Below, in pieces: positions 26,853 to 35,242 of a stretch of DNA of 64,000 nucleotides. The notes under the pieces are model-generated. The model had not been told where the DNA came from, searched no databases, and saw only the letters and a list, made by a program, of their open reading frames with translations. This stretch comes from Marimonas lutisalis. Lineage in GTDB: Bacteria > Pseudomonadota > Alphaproteobacteria > Rhodobacterales > Rhodobacteraceae. The stretch covers positions 1,324,952-1,388,951 of the forward strand of contig NZ_SKCI01000001.1 in assembly GCF_005434965.1 (NCBI RefSeq), written 5' to 3'. Within the stretch, counting starts at the first letter, position 1. Each line of letters begins with the position of its first letter. Both the position numbers and the translations under genes were made by a program.

Positions 26853-27642
26853 CCTCTGTCTCCTCGCAACGGTTTGCGCCCTTGGCCCCGTCAGGGCTAC
26901 GCTGGCGCACGAGTTTTGGATCGAACCCGAGGAATATCAAGTCGATTCTCCCGGGCGCGTCACTGCGGCGCTGATCAACGGGCAGGATTTCCGCGGCACA
27001 CGGGTTGCGTGGTTCGACTCCCGGATTGCGCGGGCTGAATGGCGGCAGGGCGATACCCGCGCCGAGATTGCCGGACGCCCGGGCGATCGCCCTGCCCTGT
27101 CGCTGGGCGCGCCGGGTGAAGGGTTGCTGCAACTGGTCTATGTCTCGACCCCGTCAAAGCTGACCTATTCGGAGTGGGCGAAATTCAGCGAGTTCGTGCA
27201 GTCCAAGGGATTTCCGGATGCCGTTGAGCGGCACAGGGCGCGCGGGCTGCCCGAAACCGGTTTCAGGGAAATCTACACCCGCTATTGCAAGAGCCTGATT
27301 GCCGTGGGCGATGGCGCGGGCGCCGATGCGCCTGCCGGGATGGAGGCCGAGATCGTGGCGCTGGCTAACCCCTATACCGATGACATGGGCGGCGGATTGC
27401 CGGTGCAGATCCTTTACCGGGGCGCGCCGCGCGCCGGGGCGCTGCTGGATGTGTTCGAGCGGTCGCCCACGGGCAACGTGACCAAGACCCAGATCGCCGC
27501 CGATGCCGAGGGCCGCTTAGAGGTGCCGGTGCGCGCCGGTCATGTCTACCTGCTCGACAGTGTCGTTCTGCGCGAGAGCGCGGCCGAGGACGCGGTGTGG
27601 GAGAGCCTCTGGGCCTCACTGACCTTTGCCGTGCCTGACTGA
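26839..27642 (+). CDS. DUF4198-type exported protein (putative metal-uptake accessory)
   Basis: A 267-residue periplasmic protein. A signal peptide (MRAFILCLLATVCALGPVRA...) is followed by HEFWIEPEEYQV, the typical DUF4198 opening in which the mature N-terminal His is often a metal ligand. The C-terminal half is a beta-sandwich with DAEGRLEVPVRAGHVYLLD. Relatives such as NikK work with Ni/Co transporters, matching the divergent HupE-like gene. Its ATG at 26839 has a weak CAGG nine bases upstream. It is followed after one base by psuK, so it may be co-transcribed with pseudouridine genes. Confidence 0.75.
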   Translation: MRAFILCLLATVCALGPVRATLAHEFWIEPEEYQVDSPGRVTAALINGQDFRGTRVAWFDSRIARAEWRQGDTRAEIAGRPGDRPALSLGAPGEGLLQLVYVSTPSKLTYSEWAKFSEFVQSKGFPDAVERHRARGLPETGFREIYTRYCKSLIAVGDGAGADAPAGMEAEIVALANPYTDDMGGGLPVQILYRGAPRAGALLDVFERSPTGNVTKTQIAADAEGRLEVPVRAGHVYLLDSVVLRESAAEDAVWESLWASLTFAVPD

Positions 27643-27643
27643 C

Positions 27644-28537
27644 ATGACGGCCGCCCCCGATATCCTGTGCGTCGGCAGCGTGCTGTGGGACGTGATCGGT
27701 CGTGCGCCCTGCCACATGGAGCGCGGATCGGACGTGGCCGGACGGATCACCCGCCTGCCCGGGGGCGTGGCAATGAACATCGCGATGACGCTGGCGCGCT
27801 TTGGTCTGCGCCCTGCCCTTCTTTCGGCCCTGGGCCACGACGCCGAGGGCCAGGACCTGCTGCGCGCCTGCGCGGCGATGGGGCTGGAGACGCGCTTCAT
27901 CTACCGCTCGCCCGACCTGCCGACCGATCGGTACATGGCCGTCGAGGGGGCGAATGGCCTGATCGCGGCGATTGCCGATGCCTATTCGCTGGAACAGGCA
28001 GGCGCGCGGATACTGGAATCGCTTTTCGATGGGCGGCTGGGATCCGAGGCAAACCCCTATTCGGGCGTGGTGGCGCTGGACGGCAACCTGACGGTGGAGC
28101 TGTTGCAGGAGATGGCGGTGAGCCCGGCCCTGGCGCGGGCCGATCTGCGGGTGGCCCCGGCCTCACCGGGCAAGGCCGAGAGGTTGCGGCCCTTCCTGCG
28201 CCATGGGCGCGCGGTGCTTTACGTGAACCGCGAGGAGGCCGGGCTGTTGTGCGGGCGGGCCTTTGATGGCGCGGCGCGTGCCGCGCGCGCGCTGCTGGCG
28301 GCAGGCGCCGGCCGGGTTCTGGTAACGGATGGCGCCGACACGGCGGCCGAGGGCGGGCCTGACGGGGTGATCGAGCGGCTGCCGCCGCAGGTGATGGCCG
28401 TGCAGGTGACCGGCGCGGGCGATACGTTCATGGCGGCACATATCGCCGGAGAACTGGCTGGGCTGGGCCGGGTGGCGGCGCTGGAACGCGCGCTTGAGGC
28501 CGCGGCGGCGCATGTGGCGGGCAAGGAGGCGGGATGA
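27644..28537 (+). CDS. psuK: PfkB-family sugar kinase, probable pseudouridine kinase
   Basis: A 297-residue ribokinase-fold enzyme. The N-terminal ILCVGSVLWDVIGRAP and GGVAMNIAMTLARFG are substrate-side motifs, and the C-terminal VTGAGDTFMA holds the catalytic Asp and anion hole of PfkB kinases. Identification as PsuK rests on context: it overlaps psuG by four bases (ATGA at 28534). PsuK phosphorylates pseudouridine at the 5' position. It starts one base after the stop of the DUF4198 gene. Confidence 0.86.
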   Translation: MTAAPDILCVGSVLWDVIGRAPCHMERGSDVAGRITRLPGGVAMNIAMTLARFGLRPALLSALGHDAEGQDLLRACAAMGLETRFIYRSPDLPTDRYMAVEGANGLIAAIADAYSLEQAGARILESLFDGRLGSEANPYSGVVALDGNLTVELLQEMAVSPALARADLRVAPASPGKAERLRPFLRHGRAVLYVNREEAGLLCGRAFDGAARAARALLAAGAGRVLVTDGADTAAEGGPDGVIERLPPQVMAVQVTGAGDTFMAAHIAGELAGLGRVAALERALEAAAAHVAGKEAG

Positions 28538-29448
28538 TCGACATCGTTTACGCGGCGGAGGTGGTGGCGGCGCGGGCCGAGGCGCGGCCCATCGTGGCGC
28601 TGGAATCGACCATCATCACCCATGGCATGCCCTGGCCGCAGAATGCCCAGACCGCCCGCGCCGTCGAGGCGGATGTGCGCGCGGGCGGCGCGGTGCCGGC
28701 GACGATGGCGGTGATCGGCGGGCGGCTGCATGTGGGGCTTGAGGCCGCAGAACTGGACGCGCTGGCGCAGGCCCGGGACGTGGCCAAGCTGAGCCGGGCC
28801 GATTTCGCCGCCTGCCTGGCGCAGGGCGGCACCGGGGCCACCACGGTGGCGGCGACGATGATCGCGGCGCGGCTGGCGGGTATCGCGGTTTTCGCGACCG
28901 GGGGCATCGGCGGGGTGCATCGCGGGGCGGAGAGCAGTTTCGACATGTCCGCCGACCTGCACGAGCTGGCCCAGACCCCGGTGAGCGTGGTGGCCGCGGG
29001 CGCCAAGGCGATCCTCGACCTGCCGAAAACGCTGGAGGTGCTGGAGACGCTGGGCGTCCCGGTGATCGCCGTGGGCGAGGATGAGTTCCCGGCCTTCTGG
29101 TCGCGCGGATCGGGGCTGCGCGCCCCGCTGCGGATGGAGAGCGCGGCCGAGATCGCGCGGGCGCATGTAATGCGGGGCGACATGGGGTTGCCCGGCGGGC
29201 AGCTGGTGGCCAACCCGGTGCCGCGGGCCGCGGAAATCCCGCGCGCGGAAATCGAGCCGATCATCGCGCGGGCGCTTGCCGAGGCCGAGGCGCAGGGCGT
29301 GGCGGGCAAGGCCGTCACCCCGTTCCTGCTGGGCCGGATATTCGAGCTGACGGAGGGGCGGTCGCTGGAGACCAACATTGCGCTGGTGCGCAACAATGCG
29401 CGGCTCGCCGCCGAAATCGCCGTTGAGATCGCGGCGCTGCGCGGCTGA
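28534..29448 (+). CDS. psuG: Pseudouridine-5'-phosphate glycosidase
   Basis: A 304-residue enzyme that cleaves the C-C bond of pseudouridine 5'-phosphate to uracil and ribose 5-phosphate. Family motifs are ALESTIITHGMPWPQN (catalytic Glu), GGTGATTVAATM, FATGGIGGVHRG, and SVVAAGAKAILDLPKTLE (catalytic Lys). Length is normal. It is the last gene of the psuK-psuG pair; the pathway recycles modified nucleosides from RNA. Confidence 0.95.
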   Translation: MIDIVYAAEVVAARAEARPIVALESTIITHGMPWPQNAQTARAVEADVRAGGAVPATMAVIGGRLHVGLEAAELDALAQARDVAKLSRADFAACLAQGGTGATTVAATMIAARLAGIAVFATGGIGGVHRGAESSFDMSADLHELAQTPVSVVAAGAKAILDLPKTLEVLETLGVPVIAVGEDEFPAFWSRGSGLRAPLRMESAAEIARAHVMRGDMGLPGGQLVANPVPRAAEIPRAEIEPIIARALAEAEAQGVAGKAVTPFLLGRIFELTEGRSLETNIALVRNNARLAAEIAVEIAALRG

Positions 29449-29534
29449 CCGGCAGAATTCAGCGCATGCGGCACCCTGCCCCTCGGACCTTGCTCTGCCT
29501 TTGGTAGAGTGGGACAGGGAAGAGGAGAGAGGCC

Positions 29535-30080
29535 ATGACACGCAGTTTTTTCGCCGCCGCGGTTGCCGCGTTCCTGATCGGCGCCCCGCTGGGCGCGCAG
29601 GATATTCCGCTCGTCCCGCTGGTGCCGCCCGATCTGGGTGACCGCGCGGATGCCGGCAAGATCGATCTTACCGGTGTCTGGGAGTTCGCCACGTCAAATC
29701 ACCAGGGCGGATGCCCGGGCAGCGGTCCGGGCTTTGCCATGGCCGGGATCATGGAGATCGTTCAGAAGGACGGGGCCATCGCGATGCATCTCGAAACCGG
29801 TGCGAAATGCGATCCCGCCTCGATGTGCAGCTTCACGGGCGAAATCGCCGATGGGGATCTGATCCTGTGGAACTCGGACACCGTCGATGACGAAGGCGGC
29901 ACCGCCACCAATACGCTGCACCTGATTTTCCAGAACGAGGCGCTGGCGCAGGGCGTCGGCGGATCGGTCTACAAGCATCCGAAAATGACCTGCATGTGGA
30001 CCTGGGACATGATAATGCACCGCCCCGAGATCAAGGACGGCGAATGGCAGCCCGGTGCCGCCGGCAAGGAAACCGACTGA
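29535..30080 (+). CDS. Exported protein of unknown function, 181 aa
   Basis: A signal peptide (about 1-22, ending LGA) is followed by a 160-residue mature protein with four cysteines (GGCPG, KCDPASMCSF, MTCMW). The segment KIDLTGVWEFATSN resembles the opening of small lipocalin-like or DUF-type beta-barrels in which a ligand-free 'GxW' motif starts the barrel. GAGGAGAG precedes the ATG. It is 86 bp after psuG, with no clear functional link. No family recognised. Confidence 0.65.
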   Translation: MTRSFFAAAVAAFLIGAPLGAQDIPLVPLVPPDLGDRADAGKIDLTGVWEFATSNHQGGCPGSGPGFAMAGIMEIVQKDGAIAMHLETGAKCDPASMCSFTGEIADGDLILWNSDTVDDEGGTATNTLHLIFQNEALAQGVGGSVYKHPKMTCMWTWDMIMHRPEIKDGEWQPGAAGKETD

Positions 30081-30218
30081 GCGCCCGGTTCTTGCCCGGA
30101 AATGCGGCCAACCAGGCCCGCCGGCACAGATTTGATGCTGCGCGGGGGAGGTGAAGCATTGTCGGCACGCGAAATACCGCCTATGTGAAATCCTGATCCT
30201 TTCTGGCGGTATCGCGTA

Positions 30219-30992
30219 ATGACCACCCCTTTCGACGAAGAAGACCACCAACAGAGCCGCCGGCGCTGGCGCCCGTTCGCGGGGTTGCGCAACAACTTCC
30301 TGGCCGGGCTTGTCGTGGTAGTGCCGATCGCCATCACAATCTGGCTGATCTGGACCTTCGTCGGCTGGATCGACAGCTGGGTGCTGCCCTTCGTGCCGCA
30401 GAAATACCACCCCGACGAGCTTATCAATCGCTGGTTCGGACAGGCGGAATGGTTCCAGTGGGTGTTTGGCACCGAAGAGGTGCATATCAACATCCGCGGT
30501 GTCGGCGTCGTCCTGTTCCTGATCTTCACCATGCTGGTGGGCTGGCTGACCAAGGGGATCATCGGGCGCAGTTTCCTGCATTGGGGCGAAGGCGTGGTCG
30601 ACCGGATGCCGGTTGTCCGCTCGCTCTATAACGGCATCAAGCAGATCGCCGAGACGGTTTTTGCGCAAACGGATTCGAAATTCGACAAGGCCTGCCTGGT
30701 GGAATACCCGCGCAAGGGCATCTGGGCGATCGCCTTCATCTCGACCAGCGCCAAGGGCGAGATCGACCGCCGGATCCCGGTGGAGGAAGAGATCATCTCG
30801 GTATTCCTGCCGACCACGCCGAACCCGACCAGCGGGTTTCTTCTGTTCGTGCCGCGCCATTCGGTGATCGAACTGGACATGACGGTGGAGGACGCCGCGA
30901 AGCTGGTGATCTCGGCCGGCCTTGTCTATCCGAACAAGAAAGACCCGTCGAAGCCGGCCGGCGCCGAGACGGTCAAGCCCGCCGCACAATAG
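30219..30992 (+). CDS. DUF502 family membrane protein
   Basis: A 257-residue protein with two hydrophobic helices (about 25-48 and 100-122). It carries the family hallmarks NNFLAGLVVVVPIAITIWL, then MPVVRSLYNGIKQIAETVF and FLPTTPNPTSGFLLFVPR. The soluble C-terminal domain is predicted cytoplasmic. DUF502 proteins are widespread in proteobacteria and plants (LIKE COV), with no agreed biochemical role. It is convergent with the patatin gene. Confidence 0.88.
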   Translation: MTTPFDEEDHQQSRRRWRPFAGLRNNFLAGLVVVVPIAITIWLIWTFVGWIDSWVLPFVPQKYHPDELINRWFGQAEWFQWVFGTEEVHINIRGVGVVLFLIFTMLVGWLTKGIIGRSFLHWGEGVVDRMPVVRSLYNGIKQIAETVFAQTDSKFDKACLVEYPRKGIWAIAFISTSAKGEIDRRIPVEEEIISVFLPTTPNPTSGFLLFVPRHSVIELDMTVEDAAKLVISAGLVYPNKKDPSKPAGAETVKPAAQ

Positions 30993-31006
30993 GCGCGGCG
31001 CCCTGC

Positions 31007-32008
31007 CTAGCCATACATCGCCGGCAAATCGACCGTGGCGCGGTGGCCCAGATCGGCGGCATGCGCCTGAAGAAACGCATCCGCCGCCGCGCGTCCCGCG
31101 GCCTTGAGCCGGGCGATCACCGCGGGGATGGGCACAAGTTTCGTTGCCACAGACAGATCGTTCATCAGCGCATCATCCGCGATCATGTGCATGTGGATGC
31201 GCTTCATCGCCCCCTCTGCGACCGCGCCCTGATCCAGCAGCCGCTGGACAAAGGCGATGGCCCGCAATTCGCGCAGGAGCGAGGAATTGAAGCTGATCTC
31301 GTTGATGCGGTTACGGATGTCCTGCGGGGTTTTCGGCACCTCGGCGCGTTCCAGCGGGTTGATGTTGACGATCAAGATATCGGGCGGCAGGTCGCGATCG
31401 AAGAGCGGAAAGAGCGCCGGGTTGCCGGTATAGCCGCCGTCCCAATACGCTTCGCCGTCGATTTCGACCGCGCGGAACAGCGTGGGCAGGCAGGCCGACG
31501 CCAAGATCGCATCGGTGTTGATGTCATCGCCCCGAAACACCTTGATCTTGCCGGTGCGCACATTCGTGGCCCCGATATAGAGCGCCGGGCCCTGCGCGGC
31601 ACAGACGCGCCCGTAATCGAAACGGTCGGCCACCCGCCTGAGTGGGTTGGCATAGAACGGCCCGCTGGCATAGGGCGAGACCAGCCGTTCCCAGCTTTCG
31701 GCCCACAGATATGGCAGGGAGGTCTCAAGCGTCGAGGAGAGCTGCGAGAGGCCCATCCACTCGGGGAAGACCGGGCTGTCGATCGCGCCCATCTGTGACC
31801 ATAGCCAGTCAAGGTTGTCGCGCGCGCCATCGCGCCCGCCGGCCAGCCAGCCGGCCTTGAACGCGGCGCCGTTGAGCGCCCCGGCCGAGGTGCCGGAGAT
31901 ACCGGCGATTTCAAGATCATCCTCGTCCAGCAGCCTGTCGAGCACGCCCCAGGTGAAGGCGCCATGCGCGCCCCCGCCCTGAAGCGCGAGATTGATCCGC
32001 CGGGTCAC
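31007..32008 (-). CDS. Patatin-like phospholipase
   Basis: A 333-residue (from GTG 32008) acyl hydrolase. It shows the oxyanion motif GGGAHGAF, the nucleophile elbow GTSAG and the dyad Asp in DGGYTGNP. The GTG at 32008 lies two bases after the 3-hydroxybutyrate dehydrogenase stop and reproduces the usual family N-terminus (TRRINLALQGGG). An ATG at 32032 is the alternative and would overlap the neighbour by 23 bases. In Rhodobacteraceae this pair is a recurrent neighbour, suggesting a role in lipid or polyhydroxybutyrate turnover; that is inference. Confidence 0.85.
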   Translation of the reverse strand: MTRRINLALQGGGAHGAFTWGVLDRLLDEDDLEIAGISGTSAGALNGAAFKAGWLAGGRDGARDNLDWLWSQMGAIDSPVFPEWMGLSQLSSTLETSLPYLWAESWERLVSPYASGPFYANPLRRVADRFDYGRVCAAQGPALYIGATNVRTGKIKVFRGDDINTDAILASACLPTLFRAVEIDGEAYWDGGYTGNPALFPLFDRDLPPDILIVNINPLERAEVPKTPQDIRNRINEISFNSSLLRELRAIAFVQRLLDQGAVAEGAMKRIHMHMIADDALMNDLSVATKLVPIPAVIARLKAAGRAAADAFLQAHAADLGHRATVDLPAMYG

Positions 32009-32009
32009 G

Positions 32010-32783
32010 TCAGAGCGCGGTCCAGCCGCCATCGACGCTGATCGTGGTGCCGGTGATCTGGTCGGCGGCGGGCGAACACAGGAAGACGGTGGTGCCGCCG
32101 ATCTGTTCGGTGGTGGCGAATTCCTTCGAGGGCTGGCGCTGCAGCATCACTTCTTTCACCACGGTGTCGCGGTCCATATTGTGGGCCTTCATCTGGTCGG
32201 GGATCTGCGCCTCGACCAGCGGGGTGAGCACATAGCCCGGACAGATCGCGTTGCAGGTGATCCCCTGCCCCGCACATTCCAGCGCCGTGGTCTTCGACAG
32301 GCCGACGATGCCGTGCTTGGCCGCGATATAGGCCGATTTGTAGGGCGAGGCAGTCAGCCCGTGGGCCGAGGCGATGTTGACCACCCGGCCCCATCCGGCC
32401 TTGCGCATCATCGGCAGCGCCGCGGCCGTGGTGTGAAAGGCCGAGCTGAGGTTAATGGCGATGATCGCGTCCCACTTCTCTTGCGGAAATTCGTCGATCG
32501 GGGCGACGTGCTGGATGCCTGCGTTGTTGACCAGGATATCGCAGGCGCCGGCCTGTTCGACCAGCGCGCGGCATTGATCGGCTTTCGACATGTCGGCGGC
32601 AACATAGCGTGCCTCGACGCCGAATTCCTGGGCGATTTCCGCTGCGAGCGCATGGTCTTCGTCGCGGTCGGTGAAGGAATTGAGCAAGACATCGGCACCC
32701 GCGCGGGCCAGTTCGCGCACGATGCCAAGCCCTATGCCCGAGTTCGACCCGGTGACGACGGCGGTTTTTCCTGCAAGTGTCAT
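32010..32783 (-). CDS. bdhA: 3-Hydroxybutyrate dehydrogenase
   Basis: A 257-residue short-chain dehydrogenase that interconverts (R)-3-hydroxybutyrate and acetoacetate with NAD. The cofactor motif TGSNSGIGLGI, NNAGIQHVAPIDEFP, and the catalytic YIAAKHG with the substrate-side GLSKTTALECA and C-terminal DQITGTTISVDGGWTAL agree with BdhA. GGAGGG lies six bases before the ATG. It is in an operon with the patatin gene downstream. Enzyme links to polyhydroxybutyrate degradation are family knowledge. Confidence 0.9.
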   Translation of the reverse strand: MTLAGKTAVVTGSNSGIGLGIVRELARAGADVLLNSFTDRDEDHALAAEIAQEFGVEARYVAADMSKADQCRALVEQAGACDILVNNAGIQHVAPIDEFPQEKWDAIIAINLSSAFHTTAAALPMMRKAGWGRVVNIASAHGLTASPYKSAYIAAKHGIVGLSKTTALECAGQGITCNAICPGYVLTPLVEAQIPDQMKAHNMDRDTVVKEVMLQRQPSKEFATTEQIGGTTVFLCSPAADQITGTTISVDGGWTAL

Positions 32784-32865
32784 GACTGCCCTCCTGAATT
32801 GATCGGGCAGCAGTGTGACACGAGACCCGGTCAGTTGGAACCGGGATTCGCAAAGGGCGGCTGAC

Positions 32866-33048
32866 TCATCCCTGGCCTGGCGGGCTGGTTACGCTGAGGG
32901 CATTTCGGATCCTCTGCCAGTTGGCCACTTCGGTTGCGTCGCCCTTGGCCTCGTAGGCGCGAATCCTTCGGGCGGCCACGGCGGGCGCCTCTGCCCCGTG
33001 CGCATCGCGCAAAGCGCGGGCCAGTTCGGCGGCTTTCAGGGCGTCCAT
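32866..33048 (-). CDS. Small conserved-type protein, 60 aa
   Basis: A 60-residue soluble helical protein, rich in Ala and Arg (DALKAAELARALRDAHGAEA; WQRIRNAL). GGGGAGG eight bases before the ATG is a strong ribosome site, the best argument that it is real. It lies 82 bp upstream of bdhA on the same strand. Small proteins of this composition recur in Rhodobacteraceae genomes; function unknown. Confidence 0.6.
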   Translation of the reverse strand: MDALKAAELARALRDAHGAEAPAVAARRIRAYEAKGDATEVANWQRIRNALSVTSPPGQG

Positions 33049-33182
33049 GATGTATCCTCCCCTGGTTGTTGGTGTACGGTCGGTTCCGCGCGATGTGCAG
33101 CGGACCGAAGCCAGTCTAGCATATGCCGGGCGCCTGTCGGCGACGGCGCGATGTGACGGGCAAAACCAGCAGTCTTCCGCGC

Positions 33183-33258
33183 AAAAAAAACGCCGGCACG
33201 AAGCCGGCGTTAAGTTATTGAGGCAGGTTTCATACAGGCAAGAAACCTATCGAGCAGT
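33183..33258 (-). ncRNA. Candidate small RNA, about 76 nt, with two stem-loops (mmgR/suhB-like architecture)
   Basis: The minus strand shows, in order, a promoter (33265-33293), a likely start at the A at 33258, a first hairpin AGGTTTC-(10 nt)-GAAACCT (33225-33248), a single-stranded CAATAACTTA linker, and a GC-rich terminator hairpin with eight T (33183-33210). No reading frame with a ribosome site is present. Length and layout match the alphaproteobacterial suhB/mmgR sRNA group (about 77 nt), but I cannot confirm family membership by eye. It is divergent from the peptide-binding-protein gene. Confidence 0.65.
33190..33210 (-). terminator. Rho-independent terminator of the candidate sRNA
   Basis: A perfect 8-bp stem ACGCCGGC/GCCGGCGT with a 5-nt loop, followed on the minus strand by eight T. 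No coding gene lies upstream on this strand within reach, so the terminator itself points to a short non-coding transcript. Confidence 0.88.
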
Positions 33259-33264
33259 GACCCC

Positions 33265-33293
33265 TTTATAAGCAATCCGGCGCCCGTGTCCAA
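33265..33293 (-). promoter_or_regulatory. Sigma70-type promoter of the candidate sRNA
   Basis: On the minus strand TTGGAC, a spacer of exactly 17 bp, then TATAAA. This is the closest match to the housekeeping consensus I saw in the window, and it sits seven bases before the presumed start of the sRNA. Confidence 0.7.
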
Positions 33294-33372
33294 GCTAAAA
33301 GTTTGATAACACGTAAATCCCCCGTTAGCGTGGCCTCCAACAAAACAAGGGCAGAGCGAGATTGTTGCGCAA

Positions 33373-35199
33373 ATGAGACCAGTTTTTTTCTTCCGCCGTT
33401 TGCGGAAATCCGCCGTTCTGGCGGCCTGTGCGGCGCTTTTGAGCGTCACGCAATCCGCGCGGGCAGAACCGGCGCACGGGCTATCTATGTATGGGGCCCC
33501 CGCCCTGCCACCGGATTTTGTGGCCCTGCCCTATGCCGACCCGCAGGCGCCCAAGGGCGGGCGCCTGGTGACAGGCAACACCGGCGGCTTCGACAGTCTC
33601 AACCCGTTTATCCTGAAAGGCACGGCGCCCTGGCAGTTGCGCTTCCTTGGATACGAGAGCCTGATGGGCCGCAATTGGGACGAGCCGTTCACGCTATACG
33701 GTCTGCTGGCCGAATCGGTTGAAGTGGGCCCGGATCGGCAATGGGTGGCCTTCACCCTGCGCGAGGAGGCCCGATTCTCGGATGGTAGCCCGGTCACGAT
33801 CGAGGACGTGATCTGGAGCTACGAGACGCTGGGCACGCAGGGCCACCCGCGCTACCTGACCTTCTGGACCCGTGTCGAGAGCATCGAACAGACCGGCCCG
33901 CGCAGCGTGAAGATCACGTTCAACACGCAGGATCGCGAGCTGGCACTGATCGCGGGCCTGCGCCCGATCCTGAAGAAGGCACAATGGCAGGACGCGGACT
34001 TCACCGAGTCCGGTCTGACCACCGTGCCCATCGGCACAGGCCCCTACGTGATCGACAGCTTCGAGCCCGGCCGCAACGTGGTACTGAAACGCAATCCCGA
34101 TTACTGGGGCCGCGATCTGCCGCTGATGCAGGGACGCGCCAATCTCGATGAAATCCGGATCGAGTTCTACGGCGATGCCGCGGTGATGTTCGAGGCTTTC
34201 AAGGCCGGTGAGCTGAATGTCTATCGCGAGCGCAACGCCGAGAAATGGGCCAGCGCCTATGAGTTTCCCGCCGTGCAGTCCGGCGATGTGGTGAAATCTG
34301 AAATTCCCAGCGGCACGCCCTCGGGCATGACCGGGTTCGTCATGAACACCCGCCGCGCCCCCTTTGACGATTGGCGCGTGCGCGAGGCGATGCTCTTGGC
34401 CTTCAACTTCGAATACATGAACGACACCATCACCGGCGGGCGGCAGACGCGGATTTCGTCTTATTTCTCGGGCACCGAGCTGGGCATGCGCCCGGGCCCG
34501 GCCGAGGGGCGCGTGCGCGCCCTGCTGGAGCCCTTTGCCGAAGGCCTGCCGCCCGGCGCGCTCGACGGCTATGCCCTGCCCGCCTCGGACGGGACAGTGC
34601 GCAACCGCAAGAACCTGCGCCAGGCGCTGCGCCTTCTTGAGGAGGCGGGCTGGCGCGCGGACCAGGGTGTGCTGAAGAACGCGAGTGGCGCGCCGCTGAG
34701 CTTCCAGATCCTGCTGCCGCAGGGCGCCTCCGAGAAACAGGCCTTCGCCAATATCTTCGTCAAGGCGCTTGAGCGGCTGGGCATTACCGCGCGGCTCGAC
34801 GTGGTGGACAACGCCCAGTATTTCGCGCGCCTGCAGGAATTCGATTTCGACATGACCGATTTCCGCCGCGCCTTTTCGCTCAGCCCCGGGAACGAGCAGC
34901 GGCTCTACTGGGGCAGCGCCGCCGCCGAAAGCCCCGGATCGCGCAACCTGATGGGGGTGCAGTCGCCCGCCATCGACGCGATGATCGACCATATGCTCGA
35001 AACCGATGACCCGGCCGAATTCACCGCCGCGGTGCGGGCGCTCGACCGGGTGCTGATGGCCGGGCGTTACGTGATCCCGACCTATGATTACGGCATCGGG
35101 CGCATCGCCCATGCAAGCAATCTGAAATACCCCGCGTATCTTCCGGTCTACGGCGACGGCTACTGGTTCATGCCGGATGTCTGGTGGTGGGAAAAATGA
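33373..35199 (+). CDS. Periplasmic oligopeptide-type substrate-binding protein (SBP family 5, YejA-like)
   Basis: A 608-residue ABC-transporter binding protein. A signal peptide (about 1-31, ending ARA) is followed by HGLSMYGAPALPPDFVALPY and PQAPKGGRLVTGNTGGFDSL, the YejA-type opening, and by FTLREEARFSDGSPVTIEDV and VPIGTGPYVIDSF, standard for family 5. YejA serves a YejBEF importer for peptides and microcin C; the permease and ATPase genes are not downstream here, so the partners are encoded elsewhere. It is divergent from the candidate sRNA. Confidence 0.88.
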   Translation: MRPVFFFRRLRKSAVLAACAALLSVTQSARAEPAHGLSMYGAPALPPDFVALPYADPQAPKGGRLVTGNTGGFDSLNPFILKGTAPWQLRFLGYESLMGRNWDEPFTLYGLLAESVEVGPDRQWVAFTLREEARFSDGSPVTIEDVIWSYETLGTQGHPRYLTFWTRVESIEQTGPRSVKITFNTQDRELALIAGLRPILKKAQWQDADFTESGLTTVPIGTGPYVIDSFEPGRNVVLKRNPDYWGRDLPLMQGRANLDEIRIEFYGDAAVMFEAFKAGELNVYRERNAEKWASAYEFPAVQSGDVVKSEIPSGTPSGMTGFVMNTRRAPFDDWRVREAMLLAFNFEYMNDTITGGRQTRISSYFSGTELGMRPGPAEGRVRALLEPFAEGLPPGALDGYALPASDGTVRNRKNLRQALRLLEEAGWRADQGVLKNASGAPLSFQILLPQGASEKQAFANIFVKALERLGITARLDVVDNAQYFARLQEFDFDMTDFRRAFSLSPGNEQRLYWGSAAAESPGSRNLMGVQSPAIDAMIDHMLETDDPAEFTAAVRALDRVLMAGRYVIPTYDYGIGRIAHASNLKYPAYLPVYGDGYWFMPDVWWWEK

Positions 35200-35242
35200 T
35201 ACCCGTCACGCAGCTGTTACAAAACGGTCTTAGGCGGGCCTC

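Noticed and set aside
33210-33449. 79-codon minus-strand frame over the sRNA promoter region
   Set aside because: No ribosome site and it would overlap the start of the binding-protein gene and the sRNA; the promoter and terminator signals explain this stretch better.
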